A stretch of 64,000 nt of DNA, taken from NCBI RefSeq assembly GCF_021730445.1, contig NZ_JADNRM010000014.1, forward strand, positions 1 to 64,000. The letters run 5' to 3'. Shown here in pieces: positions 8,580 through 16,916 of the stretch; within the stretch, counting starts at the first letter, position 1; every line of letters starts with the position of its first letter. The notes beneath the pieces were generated by a model, which did not search any database, had not been told where the DNA came from, and worked only from the letters and a program-made list of their open reading frames with translations. The stretch comes from Phocaeicola faecalis (lineage in GTDB: Bacteria > Bacteroidota > Bacteroidia > Bacteroidales > Bacteroidaceae). Made by a program: the position numbers and the translations under genes.

Positions 8580-9116
8580 TCAGACTGACTGACCATATAC
8601 TTCTTTATATAGCGTATTCTTTACTTTTTCAAAGTCTTTCTCCATGTCTATATCTCCATAAGTCATCAGCAACATGGGCAGACCTGAGTCGCCGATGCGG
8701 TAGGGAGGTTGCATATATGGCTTTTCGTGGAGTGTGAAATTCAACCGCTTGTAGAAGTTGATACGCCGCATGCTCATCTCTTCTGTCGGCTCTTCTACTT
8801 CCAGAACGATGGGACCGTTCAGCTTGGCCTGGATACTCTCTAATACGCGTTTGCCGTAACCGCCGTTGCGCAGGGAGGGATCGATGGCAAAATGTTCGAT
8901 GTAGTAAAAGTCTCCCATATTCCAATAACTAATCATGCCGACGGTTTTTCCGTCTTCTATTATCACATTGTTGCAGAAAAGAGGGTTACTGTCCGAATAT
9001 TCACGTTGTTGGGGAGTGTCACGGCGTTCTTGTGCAGGAAACGCCGTGTGCATCAACTCTTCTACAAAACCGTATAGTTCTTGATTTTCTGTCTTAACCT
9101 GTTTAATTTCAATCAT
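8580..9116 (-). CDS. GNAT family N-acetyltransferase
   Basis: Predicted to move an acetyl group from acetyl-CoA to an unknown amine. The acetyl-CoA loop is the RNGGYGKR segment (about residues 83-90), matching R/QxxGxG/A, after strand FYYIEHFAIDPSLR. The later INFYKRLNFTLHEKPY (about 118-133) is the usual alpha4/beta7 region. Length 178 residues. The substrate cannot be read from the sequence. It is the first of two leftward genes facing the ExbD operon terminator. Confidence 0.85.
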   Translation of the reverse strand: MIEIKQVKTENQELYGFVEELMHTAFPAQERRDTPQQREYSDSNPLFCNNVIIEDGKTVGMISYWNMGDFYYIEHFAIDPSLRNGGYGKRVLESIQAKLNGPIVLEVEEPTEEMSMRRINFYKRLNFTLHEKPYMQPPYRIGDSGLPMLLMTYGDIDMEKDFEKVKNTLYKEVYGQSV

Positions 9117-9148
9117 TTCTGTCTTGGTTTAGCCATTTAATATATAAC

Positions 9149-10435
9149 TTATTTCTCTGTATAAAAGTTTATCAGTCGTTCAAGTGCACGCTGGCAAACG
9201 GGGCAGAAAGCGGGTGCTTCGTTAATTTTCATTCTACATTCGGTGACCGGACGATAAATGCCTTTCTTTGTATAACCAGCTCCCTCATAAACCCCTACTT
9301 TGTTGTATATATCCGGTTCTTTGGTTGTCACCGGGGTGGGGATGGGAGTATTGGCAGGAACCATATCTTTCCATTTGCTTTCAAAGTTGACGAGGCTAGT
9401 GATGTTTTGTTCCCATGGCTCTACCTCGTAAGGATATTGCGGACTGGGTGCTTCTGTATATGCATATTCGTCTGCCAACCCTCCGAAACTATGGCCGAAT
9501 TCATGCACCACTACCGGTTTGAACATCGGATGGTGGGCAGTGGTCAGTGTATAAGAGTTATAAATGCCTCCTCCTCCATAAGTGTCTGTATTGGCTAATA
9601 TGATAATGTGTTCGTATGGAATGCCTGCCAACCAGTTATGGATGCTTTTTACCCGGCTTGTAGTCAGATAGCGGTCAGAGTAGAACGTGTTGAAATGAGA
9701 GCTGACGGCCGTAGATTTCCATTCGCCTTTGCCCGGCACACTCACGCCGCTGTCCTGTGACGGACTGGCTACCGCTACCACATTGAATTTATTTTTCAAC
9801 TTCTTGAAAGGTTCGTGGCTGAATAAGGCATCGCAAGCTGTCTGTGCATCCTTATAGAAAAGATCCATTTCCTGTTCAGTGTAGCCTTCCGCCATAATAG
9901 CTACGTCGATGCAGTCTTCCGGACTGCCGCTTTGTAATAAGTAACGATGGGGAGTGATACGCGCCAATCCTCTCTGATGGATGAGGATATCATTGGGGTT
10001 GACTTCGTGCGTCAGAGAAGTGCTTACCTTATGATATACGTTTTTAAGGGCAATGGTAACGATTGCCTCTTTCTTGGGATAAGGAAGCAAGAAAGAGTTT
10101 TCAAACCCCTTTCTCACGCGGGAGGCTTCTTCTTCAGTCACCCATTCTTGAAAAAGGCTGGAAAAGGAGGTGCGGTAAATAACTTCCCCCGTCGCCTTGT
10201 CTTTCATGGTTATTTCACCGTTTCCTCCCAAGGGAATTTCGGACAAATGGTGTCGACGGCCTGCCCAGTCGGGAAGACTGGAGAGTTCGTCCAGATAAAT
10301 ATCCAGATGCTTGGCATCTCCCGTAAAGATGTAATCCACCCGAAGAGTCTTGTCTTCAAAGAAATCATCAAAATTCTGTGCGAAAGCAGCGATGCTCATA
10401 ATGCTGCATAAAAGAAAAATAAGTGTCTTTTTCAT
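9149..10435 (-). CDS. Secreted M64 family (IgA peptidase type) metallopeptidase
   Basis: The start MKKTLIFLLCSIMSIAAFAQ gives a clean type I signal peptide (about 1-20). The zinc site is VVHEFGHSFGGLADEY (about residues 309-324), the HExxHxxGxxxD/E pattern of clan MA, and IILANTDTYGGGGIYNS just before it is typical of the M64 fold. An N-terminal M64 domain (about 25-150) precedes the catalytic part. Family M64 was founded on a clostridial IgA protease, but most Bacteroides members have unknown targets, so I do not claim IgA cleavage. Four late cysteines (CRMK, CPVCQ) may form disulfides. Divergent from the Lrp gene. Confidence 0.88.
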   Translation of the reverse strand: MKKTLIFLLCSIMSIAAFAQNFDDFFEDKTLRVDYIFTGDAKHLDIYLDELSSLPDWAGRRHHLSEIPLGGNGEITMKDKATGEVIYRTSFSSLFQEWVTEEEASRVRKGFENSFLLPYPKKEAIVTIALKNVYHKVSTSLTHEVNPNDILIHQRGLARITPHRYLLQSGSPEDCIDVAIMAEGYTEQEMDLFYKDAQTACDALFSHEPFKKLKNKFNVVAVASPSQDSGVSVPGKGEWKSTAVSSHFNTFYSDRYLTTSRVKSIHNWLAGIPYEHIIILANTDTYGGGGIYNSYTLTTAHHPMFKPVVVHEFGHSFGGLADEYAYTEAPSPQYPYEVEPWEQNITSLVNFESKWKDMVPANTPIPTPVTTKEPDIYNKVGVYEGAGYTKKGIYRPVTECRMKINEAPAFCPVCQRALERLINFYTEK

Positions 10436-10453
10436 GTCTTTTCTAATTTTGAA

Positions 10454-10461
10454 CAAAGATA
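10454..10461 (-). promoter_or_regulatory. -7 box for the M64 peptidase gene
   Basis: Minus-strand TATCTTTG, 19 bases before the ATG at 10435, so the leader would be very short. No clear -33 element is visible. Confidence 0.5.
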
Positions 10462-10534
10462 CGACTTTCTATTAATTTATAAATATTCGTGCAATAAAAG
10501 TTATGGATTGCACAAATATTGTCGGGAAAAGTCA

Positions 10535-10542
10535 TATCTTTG
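10535..10542 (+). promoter_or_regulatory. -7 box for the Lrp/AsnC gene
   Basis: TATCTTTG lies 22 bases before the ATG at 10564. This decides the start: a longer in-frame reading from the TTG at 10519 would place coding sequence across the promoter. Confidence 0.6.
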
Positions 10543-10563
10543 CAGCAAATTAAACTAAAAAGA

Positions 10564-11040
10564 ATGGGACATCATCAATTAGACAGTTTGGATGAGCAAA
10601 TATTGAAGTTGATAGCTGATAATGCTCGTATTCCGTTTCTGGAAGTTGCCCGTGCGTGCAATGTGTCGGGGGCGGCTATTCACCAGCGCATTCAGAAACT
10701 GACCAACTTGGGTATTCTGAAAGGTTCGGAGTATGTTATTGACCCGGAGAAAATCGGGTATGAAACATGTGCCTACATTGGTCTTTATTTAAAGGATCCT
10801 GAACAGTTCGATTCTGTCACGGAAGCGTTGAAAAAGATTCCGGAAGTAGTGGAATGCCATTTCACTACCGGACAGTATGACATGTTTATCAAGATATATG
10901 CCAAGAACAATCATCATTTGCTTAGCATTATCCATGATAAACTGCAACCGCTCGGTTTGGCTCGTTCAGAGACGATTATTTCTTTCAACGAAGCTATTAA
11001 AAGACAAATGCCTATTTTGGATTTGGCAGACGAGGATTAA
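10564..11040 (+). CDS. Lrp/AsnC family transcriptional regulator
   Basis: A small DNA-binding regulator that usually senses amino acids. The N-terminal winged HTH includes DNARIPFLEVARACNVSG and AIHQRIQKLTNLGIL (about residues 17-50). The C-terminal RAM (ligand and oligomerisation) domain spans about 65-145, with VVECHFTTGQYDMFIKIYAK as its core. Length is 158 residues from the ATG chosen after the -7 box. The divergent M64 peptidase shares the 128-base upstream region, so a regulatory link is possible but unproven. Confidence 0.93.
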   Translation: MGHHQLDSLDEQILKLIADNARIPFLEVARACNVSGAAIHQRIQKLTNLGILKGSEYVIDPEKIGYETCAYIGLYLKDPEQFDSVTEALKKIPEVVECHFTTGQYDMFIKIYAKNNHHLLSIIHDKLQPLGLARSETIISFNEAIKRQMPILDLADED

Positions 11041-11047
11041 TGCTGTC

Positions 11048-11542
11048 TTATCTTCGTTCGTAGTTGATAAAACTATAAGGGTAGAGATGTTTCTCATCGG
11101 TCTGATGGTCTTCTCTACCTGTTTCTTTCCACACTTTGCCGTCTATTTCGGGGAAAAAGACATCCGCCTGCTTACTGTCGTCGTGTATTAATGTGATGTA
11201 TAGACGATGGGTCAGCGGTAATGCTTCCTGATATACACTGGCACCTCCCATGATAAAGATTTCCTCTTCGGCATTGCAATGAGCCAGAGCTTCTTCTAAT
11301 GAAGTGAAACATTCGGCACCCGCACAAACCAGTCCGGCTTGACGTGATAAAACGATATTCCGGCGGTTGGGCAATGCGCCTTTGGGCAGTGAATCAAAGG
11401 TTTTTCGTCCCATGATAACAGTGTGTCCGGTGGTGAGCGCTTTAAAACGCTTCAAGTCGTTGGGCAACCAGTATAATAATTGGTTGTCCATGCCGATGGC
11501 ATTGTTTTTTGCGATGGCTACTATGATAGACAGGTTATTCAT
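11048..11542 (-). CDS. folA: Dihydrofolate reductase
   Basis: Reduces dihydrofolate to tetrahydrofolate with NADPH and so recycles the dihydrofolate that thymidylate synthase makes. The start MNNLSIIVAIAKNNAIGMDN gives the standard first strand. LPNDLKRFK (about residues 25-33) holds the catalytic acid, VIMGRKTFDSLPKGALPNRRN the NADPH-binding loop (about 43-63), and IFIMGGASVYQEAL the second nucleotide contact (about 93-106). Length is 164. It begins 19 bases after the thyA stop; the thyA-folA order is the classical pairing. A longer start at 11584 would run into thyA and is rejected. Confidence 0.96.
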   Translation of the reverse strand: MNNLSIIVAIAKNNAIGMDNQLLYWLPNDLKRFKALTTGHTVIMGRKTFDSLPKGALPNRRNIVLSRQAGLVCAGAECFTSLEEALAHCNAEEEIFIMGGASVYQEALPLTHRLYITLIHDDSKQADVFFPEIDGKVWKETGREDHQTDEKHLYPYSFINYERR

Positions 11543-11561
11543 CCTCTTGGGTATTACAGTG

Positions 11562-12356
11562 TTAAACAGATACTTTCCCGGCAATGTGGGGCCATGGGTC
11601 GTAATTCACCAGCTCGAAGTCTTCATACTTGAAACTGAATATATCCTTTACGTCGGGATTAATCCTCATTTGGGGGAGTGGACGCGGCTCGCGGGTGAGC
11701 TGTAATTTTACTTGCTCCAAGTGGTTCATATAGATATGTGTATCTCCCAGTGTGTGGACAAAATCACCCGCTTTGAGTCCGGTGACTTGTGCCATCATCT
11801 GCAATAGCAGGGCGTATGAGGCAATATTGAAGGGCACTCCGAGGAACGTGTCGGCACTGCGTTGGTACAGTTGGAGACTTAAACGTCCGTTGGCAACATA
11901 GAACTGAAAGAAAGCATGACAGGGAGGAAGATTCATATTGTTCAGGTCGGCTACATTCCATGCGCTGACAATGATACGCCGTGAATCGGGATTATGTTTG
12001 ATTGTTTCTACCGCTTCGCTGATTTGGTCGATGAATCCGCCTTTATAATCAGGCCACGAACGCCATTGGTAACCATAGATATGTCCCAAGTCACCGTTTT
12101 CGTCCGCCCATTCGTTCCAAATACGTACTCCGTTGTCTTGCAGGTATTTCACGTTGGTATCTCCTTGCAGGAACCAAAGCAGTTCGTGTATGATGGATTT
12201 GAGATGTAACTTCTTGGTGGTTATACAGGGGAATCCTTCTTCGAGGTTAAAGCGCATTTGATGGCCAAACACACTGATGGTTCCCGTACCGGTCCGGTCT
12301 TCTTTATGGACCCCTTCGGTAAGGATACGGTCTAACAGGTCTAAATATTGTTTCAT
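11562..12356 (-). CDS. thyA: Thymidylate synthase
   Basis: Methylates dUMP to dTMP using methylene-tetrahydrofolate. All main motifs are present: [17 protein letters not shown] near the N-terminus, the active-site Cys in [13 protein letters not shown] (about residues 143-155), [20 protein letters not shown] (about 165-184), and [15 protein letters not shown]. Length 264 residues is the same as E. coli ThyA. First gene of a thyA-folA operon, with a -7 box 26 bases upstream. Confidence 0.98.
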   Translation of the reverse strand: MKQYLDLLDRILTEGVHKEDRTGTGTISVFGHQMRFNLEEGFPCITTKKLHLKSIIHELLWFLQGDTNVKYLQDNGVRIWNEWADENGDLGHIYGYQWRSWPDYKGGFIDQISEAVETIKHNPDSRRIIVSAWNVADLNNMNLPPCHAFFQFYVANGRLSLQLYQRSADTFLGVPFNIASYALLLQMMAQVTGLKAGDFVHTLGDTHIYMNHLEQVKLQLTREPRPLPQMRINPDVKDIFSFKYEDFELVNYDPWPHIAGKVSV

Positions 12357-12381
12357 GTTCGGATTTTCATTTTACAGATTG

Positions 12382-12389
12382 CAAAAGTA
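12382..12389 (-). promoter_or_regulatory. -7 box for thyA-folA
   Basis: Minus-strand TACTTTTG, matching TAnnTTTG, 26 bases before the thyA start. No -33 element is evident. Confidence 0.5.
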
Positions 12390-12395
12390 CACAAT

Positions 12396-12728
12396 TTATC
12401 GGAAACTGACTACTCGTTGGACGCCTATAATGATGACTACTATCGTAGCAATCGCCAATGAAATGAAGTTTGTGTTGCTCATCAGATTGTAAGATTGCGA
12501 CGTGATGACTTCTACAATGACACCGAACAAGAAATTGAAACCGTCAAACACATAGAACAGTATGCAGCAAAGTACGGTGCAGACTGCAGTGAGTGCATCG
12601 GACATCCACTTGGCATGTTCGGGCAACTGCCGTATCACCCGGCGTGAGAATCCGTTGTCTTCTATTTCATGCTTGTTGGCTTGCATGAATTGGCTAATCA
12701 ATTTATCATCATTTTCCATCATAACCAT
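12396..12728 (-). CDS. DUF5056-like small membrane protein (possible anti-sigma)
   Basis: About 110 residues: a charged N-terminal part (about 1-40, with NGFSRRVIRQLPEHAKW) followed by two membrane helices (about 44-70 and 86-105). I recognise the layout of Bacteroidetes DUF5056 proteins, which commonly follow ECF sigma factors. The gene overlaps the 3' end of the sigma gene by 11-20 bases, depending on which of three close Met codons is used (12728, 12722, 12719). Position and topology suggest it restrains the sigma factor at the membrane; no anti-sigma domain is recognisable, so the role is inference. Confidence 0.75.
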   Translation of the reverse strand: MVMMENDDKLISQFMQANKHEIEDNGFSRRVIRQLPEHAKWMSDALTAVCTVLCCILFYVFDGFNFLFGVIVEVITSQSYNLMSNTNFISLAIATIVVIIIGVQRVVSFR

Positions 12729-13254
12729 TTTGTTTTAAGAAGTTAGAAAGTTTTTCTTTTCCACGTGAGAGGTGGGATTTGACAGTTCCGGCAGGCATAC
12801 CGGTTACTATCGCTATCTTTTCTATCGGGAGATCCTCCATAAAGAACAGAGTGATGCACGTTCGCTCTGCCTCTTTCAGTCGGCTCAATCCCCGATATAT
12901 ATCCATTTGTTCGCCTACTTTGGCTTGTGCCACTTGGTAGGAGGCATCTATTTCCCAGTCTTCCAGTCCCGAAGTTTCTTTCTTGCTGCGAATATAGTCA
13001 TAAAATACATTATAAGCAATACGATAAAGCCAAGTGGAGAAATTAGACAGGTTCTTGAACGAGCTCAGATGGGTGTATGCCTTCAAGAAAGTTTCCTGCG
13101 CCAAGTCATCGCTCAGCTCTTCGTCACCCAATGTCTGGTGGAGGAAGAAGCGGCGCACGGGCGATTGATACTTTTTGACCAAAGTATCAAACGCCCGGGT
13201 GTTTTTGAAGACCACCACTTGTGCTACCAACGATATGTCGTTGAGTTGCCCCAT
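12709..13254 (-). CDS. ECF-type RNA polymerase sigma factor (sigma-70 family)
   Basis: 181 residues with sigma region 2 (about 20-85: FDTLVKKYQSPVRRFF, LSDDLAQETFLKAY, NFSTWLYRIAYNVFYDYIR) and sigma region 4 (about 120-172: RLKEAERTCITLFFMEDLPI, GMPAGTVKSHLSRGKEKL). There is no region 1 or 3, as in ECF sigmas. It lies in the middle of a three-gene leftward operon: the DUF6249-like gene ends 3 bases before it and the DUF5056-like gene overlaps its end. A cell-envelope signal is plausible given two membrane neighbours. Confidence 0.93.
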   Translation of the reverse strand: MGQLNDISLVAQVVVFKNTRAFDTLVKKYQSPVRRFFLHQTLGDEELSDDLAQETFLKAYTHLSSFKNLSNFSTWLYRIAYNVFYDYIRSKKETSGLEDWEIDASYQVAQAKVGEQMDIYRGLSRLKEAERTCITLFFMEDLPIEKIAIVTGMPAGTVKSHLSRGKEKLSNFLKQNGYDGK

Positions 13255-13257
13255 TCT

Positions 13258-13887
13258 TTATTGTTCGTTGTGTGGAGTGTCTTCGTGGTCATCCCCGTTC
13301 ATCCGGATGGGAGAGGAATCGTCTTTTTTATGCTTGCGGGGAGCGGTAGTATAAGCAATCAGTACTTGTCCTATTCCCATACAGAAGATAAGGAAACCGA
13401 TAGCGGCCAGTCCTTTGACACCAGTCATGACCCATAGGAAAACTCCCAGTCCGATACCTAAAAAGATATGGGTGATTCCTTTGGTCATAATTTCGTTGTT
13501 GCGGTTTCTCTCATTGAAGAGTTCTTGCGGAATGCTGTGCCCTGCAGCGAGCGCTTCGGCTGCCAGTTTGTATTTGGCTTGTTTGTTCTTATATCGGAAC
13601 CATAGTGTGATAGCGACGATAAACAGTGGCAACCCGAATATCATAATGACGGAAATCAGTACAATAATTCCACCCATATCGTTCGACATATTTTCTTCAA
13701 AGAAACTAAAATCGGTATTTGAATGGGCGTCAGTTGGGTCGTAAGTATCCACATCGCTTAGTTCGCTTACCACTACAGTATCCATTCGTGTACTGTCATT
13801 AGCCGAAGGAACCAGTTTTATCTTTTCTGCAGAAGCCGTCAGGCTGTATCCAATCAGGAAGGCAAAGATTAAAAAGATCTGTTTCAT
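13258..13887 (-). CDS. DUF6249-like membrane protein
   Basis: A 209-residue protein with a signal peptide (about 1-20, ending TASAEKIK), a periplasmic stretch rich in Asp and Ser (about 21-72), three hydrophobic segments (about 73-97, 134-152 and 156-178), and a highly charged tail. It resembles the Bacteroidetes DUF6249 family. As first gene of the operon with the ECF sigma factor it could be the signal sensor or a transducer. No enzymatic motif is visible. Confidence 0.75.
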   Translation of the reverse strand: MKQIFLIFAFLIGYSLTASAEKIKLVPSANDSTRMDTVVVSELSDVDTYDPTDAHSNTDFSFFEENMSNDMGGIIVLISVIMIFGLPLFIVAITLWFRYKNKQAKYKLAAEALAAGHSIPQELFNERNRNNEIMTKGITHIFLGIGLGVFLWVMTGVKGLAAIGFLIFCMGIGQVLIAYTTAPRKHKKDDSSPIRMNGDDHEDTPHNEQ

Positions 13888-14033
13888 ACGTTTTATCTAT
13901 TTATTATTATTTTCTATGAGTTAGACGGAAGATGACTTCCTTTTGGTTGCAAATAGACGAAATATTTTTCATAAAACAGAGAAAAAGATGGTATTTCCTT
14001 TGTCTGGGCGGCATAAGCCTGCCGTTTTACGTC

Positions 14034-14064
14034 TTGTAACGGAAATGAAACCTGATTGTTACAA
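14034..14064. promoter_or_regulatory. Inverted repeat TTGTAAC-N17-GTTACAA, candidate operator
   Basis: TTGTAAC (14034-14040) and GTTACAA (14058-14064) form a perfect 7-bp inverted repeat, 42 bases upstream of the -7 box of the TonB receptor gene. The centre-to-centre spacing of 24 bases is about two helical turns, which suits a dimeric activator. The regulator is unknown. Confidence 0.4.
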
Positions 14065-14105
14065 AACCTTTAATGCAGTGTAATCCCCACGAAATCTGAC
14101 TCATC

Positions 14106-14113
14106 TACTTTTG
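14106..14113 (+). promoter_or_regulatory. -7 box for the TonB receptor / phosphatase operon
   Basis: TACTTTTG lies 29 bases before the ATG at 14142. No TTTG sits at the normal -33 spacing, which would fit an activator-dependent promoter using the upstream inverted repeat. Confidence 0.5.
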
Positions 14114-14141
14114 CGGCAGATTTATAACGCATAAAAAATAT

Positions 14142-16910
14142 ATGAAAAAGGTTATTAGACTAGTATCTTGTATGCTGCTCGCAGCAGGTATCTGTGGAGA
14201 TGCTTTTGCCGGAGCCAATGAAACGGTTGTGAAACAGGGTGCCATCCGCGGACGTGTGATAGACAACGGCAAACAAACGCTCCCAGGAGCTTCTATCTTT
14301 ATTGAGAATCTGAAAACAGGGGTGATTAGTGACGTGAACGGCTTTTATACCTTACCCAATCTGAAGCCCGGCACTTATACAGTGAAGGTAACGTATGTGG
14401 GCTATAGTCCTATCGAAATGAATATCACGGTTCCCGAAGGCAAGACATTGGAAAAGGACATTGTGATGAATGAGGGGCTGGAACTACAGGCTGTGCAGGT
14501 AAAAGGTGCTTTTCAAGGACAAAAGAAGGCTATCAATGCACAAAAAAATAATATAGGAGTCACCAATGTGGTGTCAGCCGACCAAGTAGGCAAGTTTCCG
14601 GATTCTAATATCGGTGATGCATTGAAGCGTATCAGTGGTATCAATGTGCAATACGACCAGGGTGAAGCCCGTTTCGGACAAGTGCGCGGTACGAGTGCCG
14701 ATTTGAGTTCCGTAACCATCAACGGCAATCGTGTTCCTTCGGCCGAAGGGGATACGCGTAACGTGCAGCTCGACCTGATTCCCGCGGATATGATTCAGAC
14801 CATCGAGGTCAGTAAAGTAGTTACACCCGATATGGATGGTGATGCTATCGGTGGTTCTATCAACTTGGTGACTAAAAATTCTCCTTATAAACGTACTATC
14901 AATGCAACGGCAGGAAGCGGTTATAACTGGATTAGTGAGAAAGCCCAACTGAACTTAGGATTTACTTACGGTGACCGTTTCTTTAATGACAGACTGGGAA
15001 TGTTGCTTTCGGCTTCTTATCAAAATGCTCCTTCGGGTTCTTACGATACCGAGTTTATGTGGGAGCAAAACGAAGCTGGAAAGGTATATGTCAATGATTA
15101 CCAGATGCGTCAATACTTTGTTACACGTGAGCGCCAAAGTTATTCCGCTGCATTTGATTTCGATATCAACGAAAATCATAAACTGACTTTCAAAGGTATT
15201 TTCAATAACCGCAACGACTGGGAAAACCGTTATCGCACTACTATAAAGGATTTGGATGAAGAAGGAAAGGGAACCGTCCGTGTTCAGACGAAAGCCGGTA
15301 CGCCCGATAATCGCAATGCTCGTTTGGAGCGTCAGCGCACTATGGACTTTTCTTTGGGCGGTGAACATTTGTGGGGGGCTATCGGCATGGACTGGAATGC
15401 CAGCTATGCCAAAGCCACGGAAGAGCGTCCGAATGAACGTTACCTCGATTTTCAGTTAAAGAAGCAGCAGTTCGATATGAATCTGAGTGATGAGCGCCAA
15501 CCGTTTGCCACTCCTCAATCGGGGTCTACCCTGACATTGAGTGATAAATTCGGATTGAAGGAACTGACCGAACAACAGGAAGATATAAAAGAAGAAGACT
15601 TGAAATTCTCCGCCAACTTCAAGGCAAGTCTGAATAATGGCGCCAAACTGAAGTTCGGAGCGAAAGTAGTGCGTAAAACTAAGGAGAAAGAAATAGACTT
15701 TTATGAATATACGCCGATAGATGAGGATGGCTTTATGGAAAGCAGCCTGAGGAATATTGTTGACCAAAGTACCGATAAGTTTATGCCGGACAACAAATAC
15801 CAAGTAGGTTTGTTTGCAAGTAAAGAGTATGTTGGCGGATTGAATCTGAATGACCCTTCGCAGTTTGAGAAAGAGCAGGTGCAGGCAGAATTGGCGGAAA
15901 ACTTCGAAGCACGCGAAACTGTCAGCTCGGGCTATGTGCGTTTCGACCATCGGTTCAGCCCTGACATCAGTCTGATGGCAGGAGTGCGTCTGGAACATAC
16001 TTCTCTTCGATACACCGGACGCAACTATGACGATGAAACGGACATGACCACCAAGACTGGCCGGGTGAGCAACAGTTACGTGAATTTCCTTCCTTCTCTT
16101 TTGGTAAAATGGGATGTAAATGATGATTTCAAGATTCGCGGTTCGTACACACAAACGTTGAGTCGTCCCAAATATTCGGCTTTGGTTCCGAGTGTGAATA
16201 TTAGCCGTGGCGACAACGAGATAAAGATTGGTAACTCAAACTTGAAGCCGACTCTCTCTTACAACCTCGACTTAAGTGCAGATTATTACTTCAAGAGTAT
16301 CGGTCTGGTGAGCGCAGGATTCTTTTATAAGAAGATAGACGATTTTATTGTCGATCAGGTATTGACCAACTATGAGTACCAAGGTACTGAATATACTCGT
16401 TTCACCCAGCCTAAAAATGCCGGAAACGCTAATCTGTGGGGAATGGAATTTTCTTATCAGCGTGATTTCGGTTTCATTGTTCCGGTATTGAAATGTATAG
16501 GTTTCTATGGAACATATACATATACGCACTCACGTGTGGAAGACTTTAACTTTGAAGGTCGCGAAAATGAAAGTGGATTGAGTCTGCTGGGATCTCCTGA
16601 ACATACGGCCAATGCTTCTCTCTATTTTGAAAAAGGAGGGCTGAATGTACGTTTGAGTTATAATTATGCATCCAGTTTTATCGATGAAATGGGACCGAGT
16701 ACATTTTATGACAGATTCTATGATGCTGTGAATTATATGGATGTGAATGCCAGTTATACTTTCGGCAGAAAGGTGAAAATGACGTTTTATGCCGAAGCAA
16801 ACAATTTATTGAACCAGCCGCTTCGTTACTATCAGGGAACGAAAGACCGTACGATGCAGGCTGAATATTATGGAGTGAAAGTAAACGCAGGTTTTAAGGT
16901 AAGTTTTTAA
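14142..16910 (+). CDS. TonB-dependent outer-membrane receptor
   Basis: 922 residues: a signal peptide (about 1-23), a carboxypeptidase-like Ig-type domain (about 32-115, GAIRGRVIDNGKQTLPGASI), a plug (about 135-250) containing KFPDSNIGDALKRISGINVQ and DMDGDAIGGSINLVTKN, and a 22-strand-type barrel ending in the terminal Phe (NAGFKVSF). The plug sequence is of the class common in Xanthomonas and Caulobacter receptors, not the SusC class, and no SusD partner follows. The next gene, 6 bases away, is a secreted phosphatase, so uptake of a phosphorylated or phosphate-releasing substrate is the natural guess. The ligand is not readable from the sequence. Confidence 0.93.
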   Translation: MKKVIRLVSCMLLAAGICGDAFAGANETVVKQGAIRGRVIDNGKQTLPGASIFIENLKTGVISDVNGFYTLPNLKPGTYTVKVTYVGYSPIEMNITVPEGKTLEKDIVMNEGLELQAVQVKGAFQGQKKAINAQKNNIGVTNVVSADQVGKFPDSNIGDALKRISGINVQYDQGEARFGQVRGTSADLSSVTINGNRVPSAEGDTRNVQLDLIPADMIQTIEVSKVVTPDMDGDAIGGSINLVTKNSPYKRTINATAGSGYNWISEKAQLNLGFTYGDRFFNDRLGMLLSASYQNAPSGSYDTEFMWEQNEAGKVYVNDYQMRQYFVTRERQSYSAAFDFDINENHKLTFKGIFNNRNDWENRYRTTIKDLDEEGKGTVRVQTKAGTPDNRNARLERQRTMDFSLGGEHLWGAIGMDWNASYAKATEERPNERYLDFQLKKQQFDMNLSDERQPFATPQSGSTLTLSDKFGLKELTEQQEDIKEEDLKFSANFKASLNNGAKLKFGAKVVRKTKEKEIDFYEYTPIDEDGFMESSLRNIVDQSTDKFMPDNKYQVGLFASKEYVGGLNLNDPSQFEKEQVQAELAENFEARETVSSGYVRFDHRFSPDISLMAGVRLEHTSLRYTGRNYDDETDMTTKTGRVSNSYVNFLPSLLVKWDVNDDFKIRGSYTQTLSRPKYSALVPSVNISRGDNEIKIGNSNLKPTLSYNLDLSADYYFKSIGLVSAGFFYKKIDDFIVDQVLTNYEYQGTEYTRFTQPKNAGNANLWGMEFSYQRDFGFIVPVLKCIGFYGTYTYTHSRVEDFNFEGRENESGLSLLGSPEHTANASLYFEKGGLNVRLSYNYASSFIDEMGPSTFYDRFYDAVNYMDVNASYTFGRKVKMTFYAEANNLLNQPLRYYQGTKDRTMQAEYYGVKVNAGFKVSF

Positions 16911-16916
16911 ATATAA

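Noticed and set aside
14142-16910. SusC-type receptor of a polysaccharide utilisation locus
   Set aside because: No SusD follows, the plug is of a different class, and the operon partner is a phosphatase.
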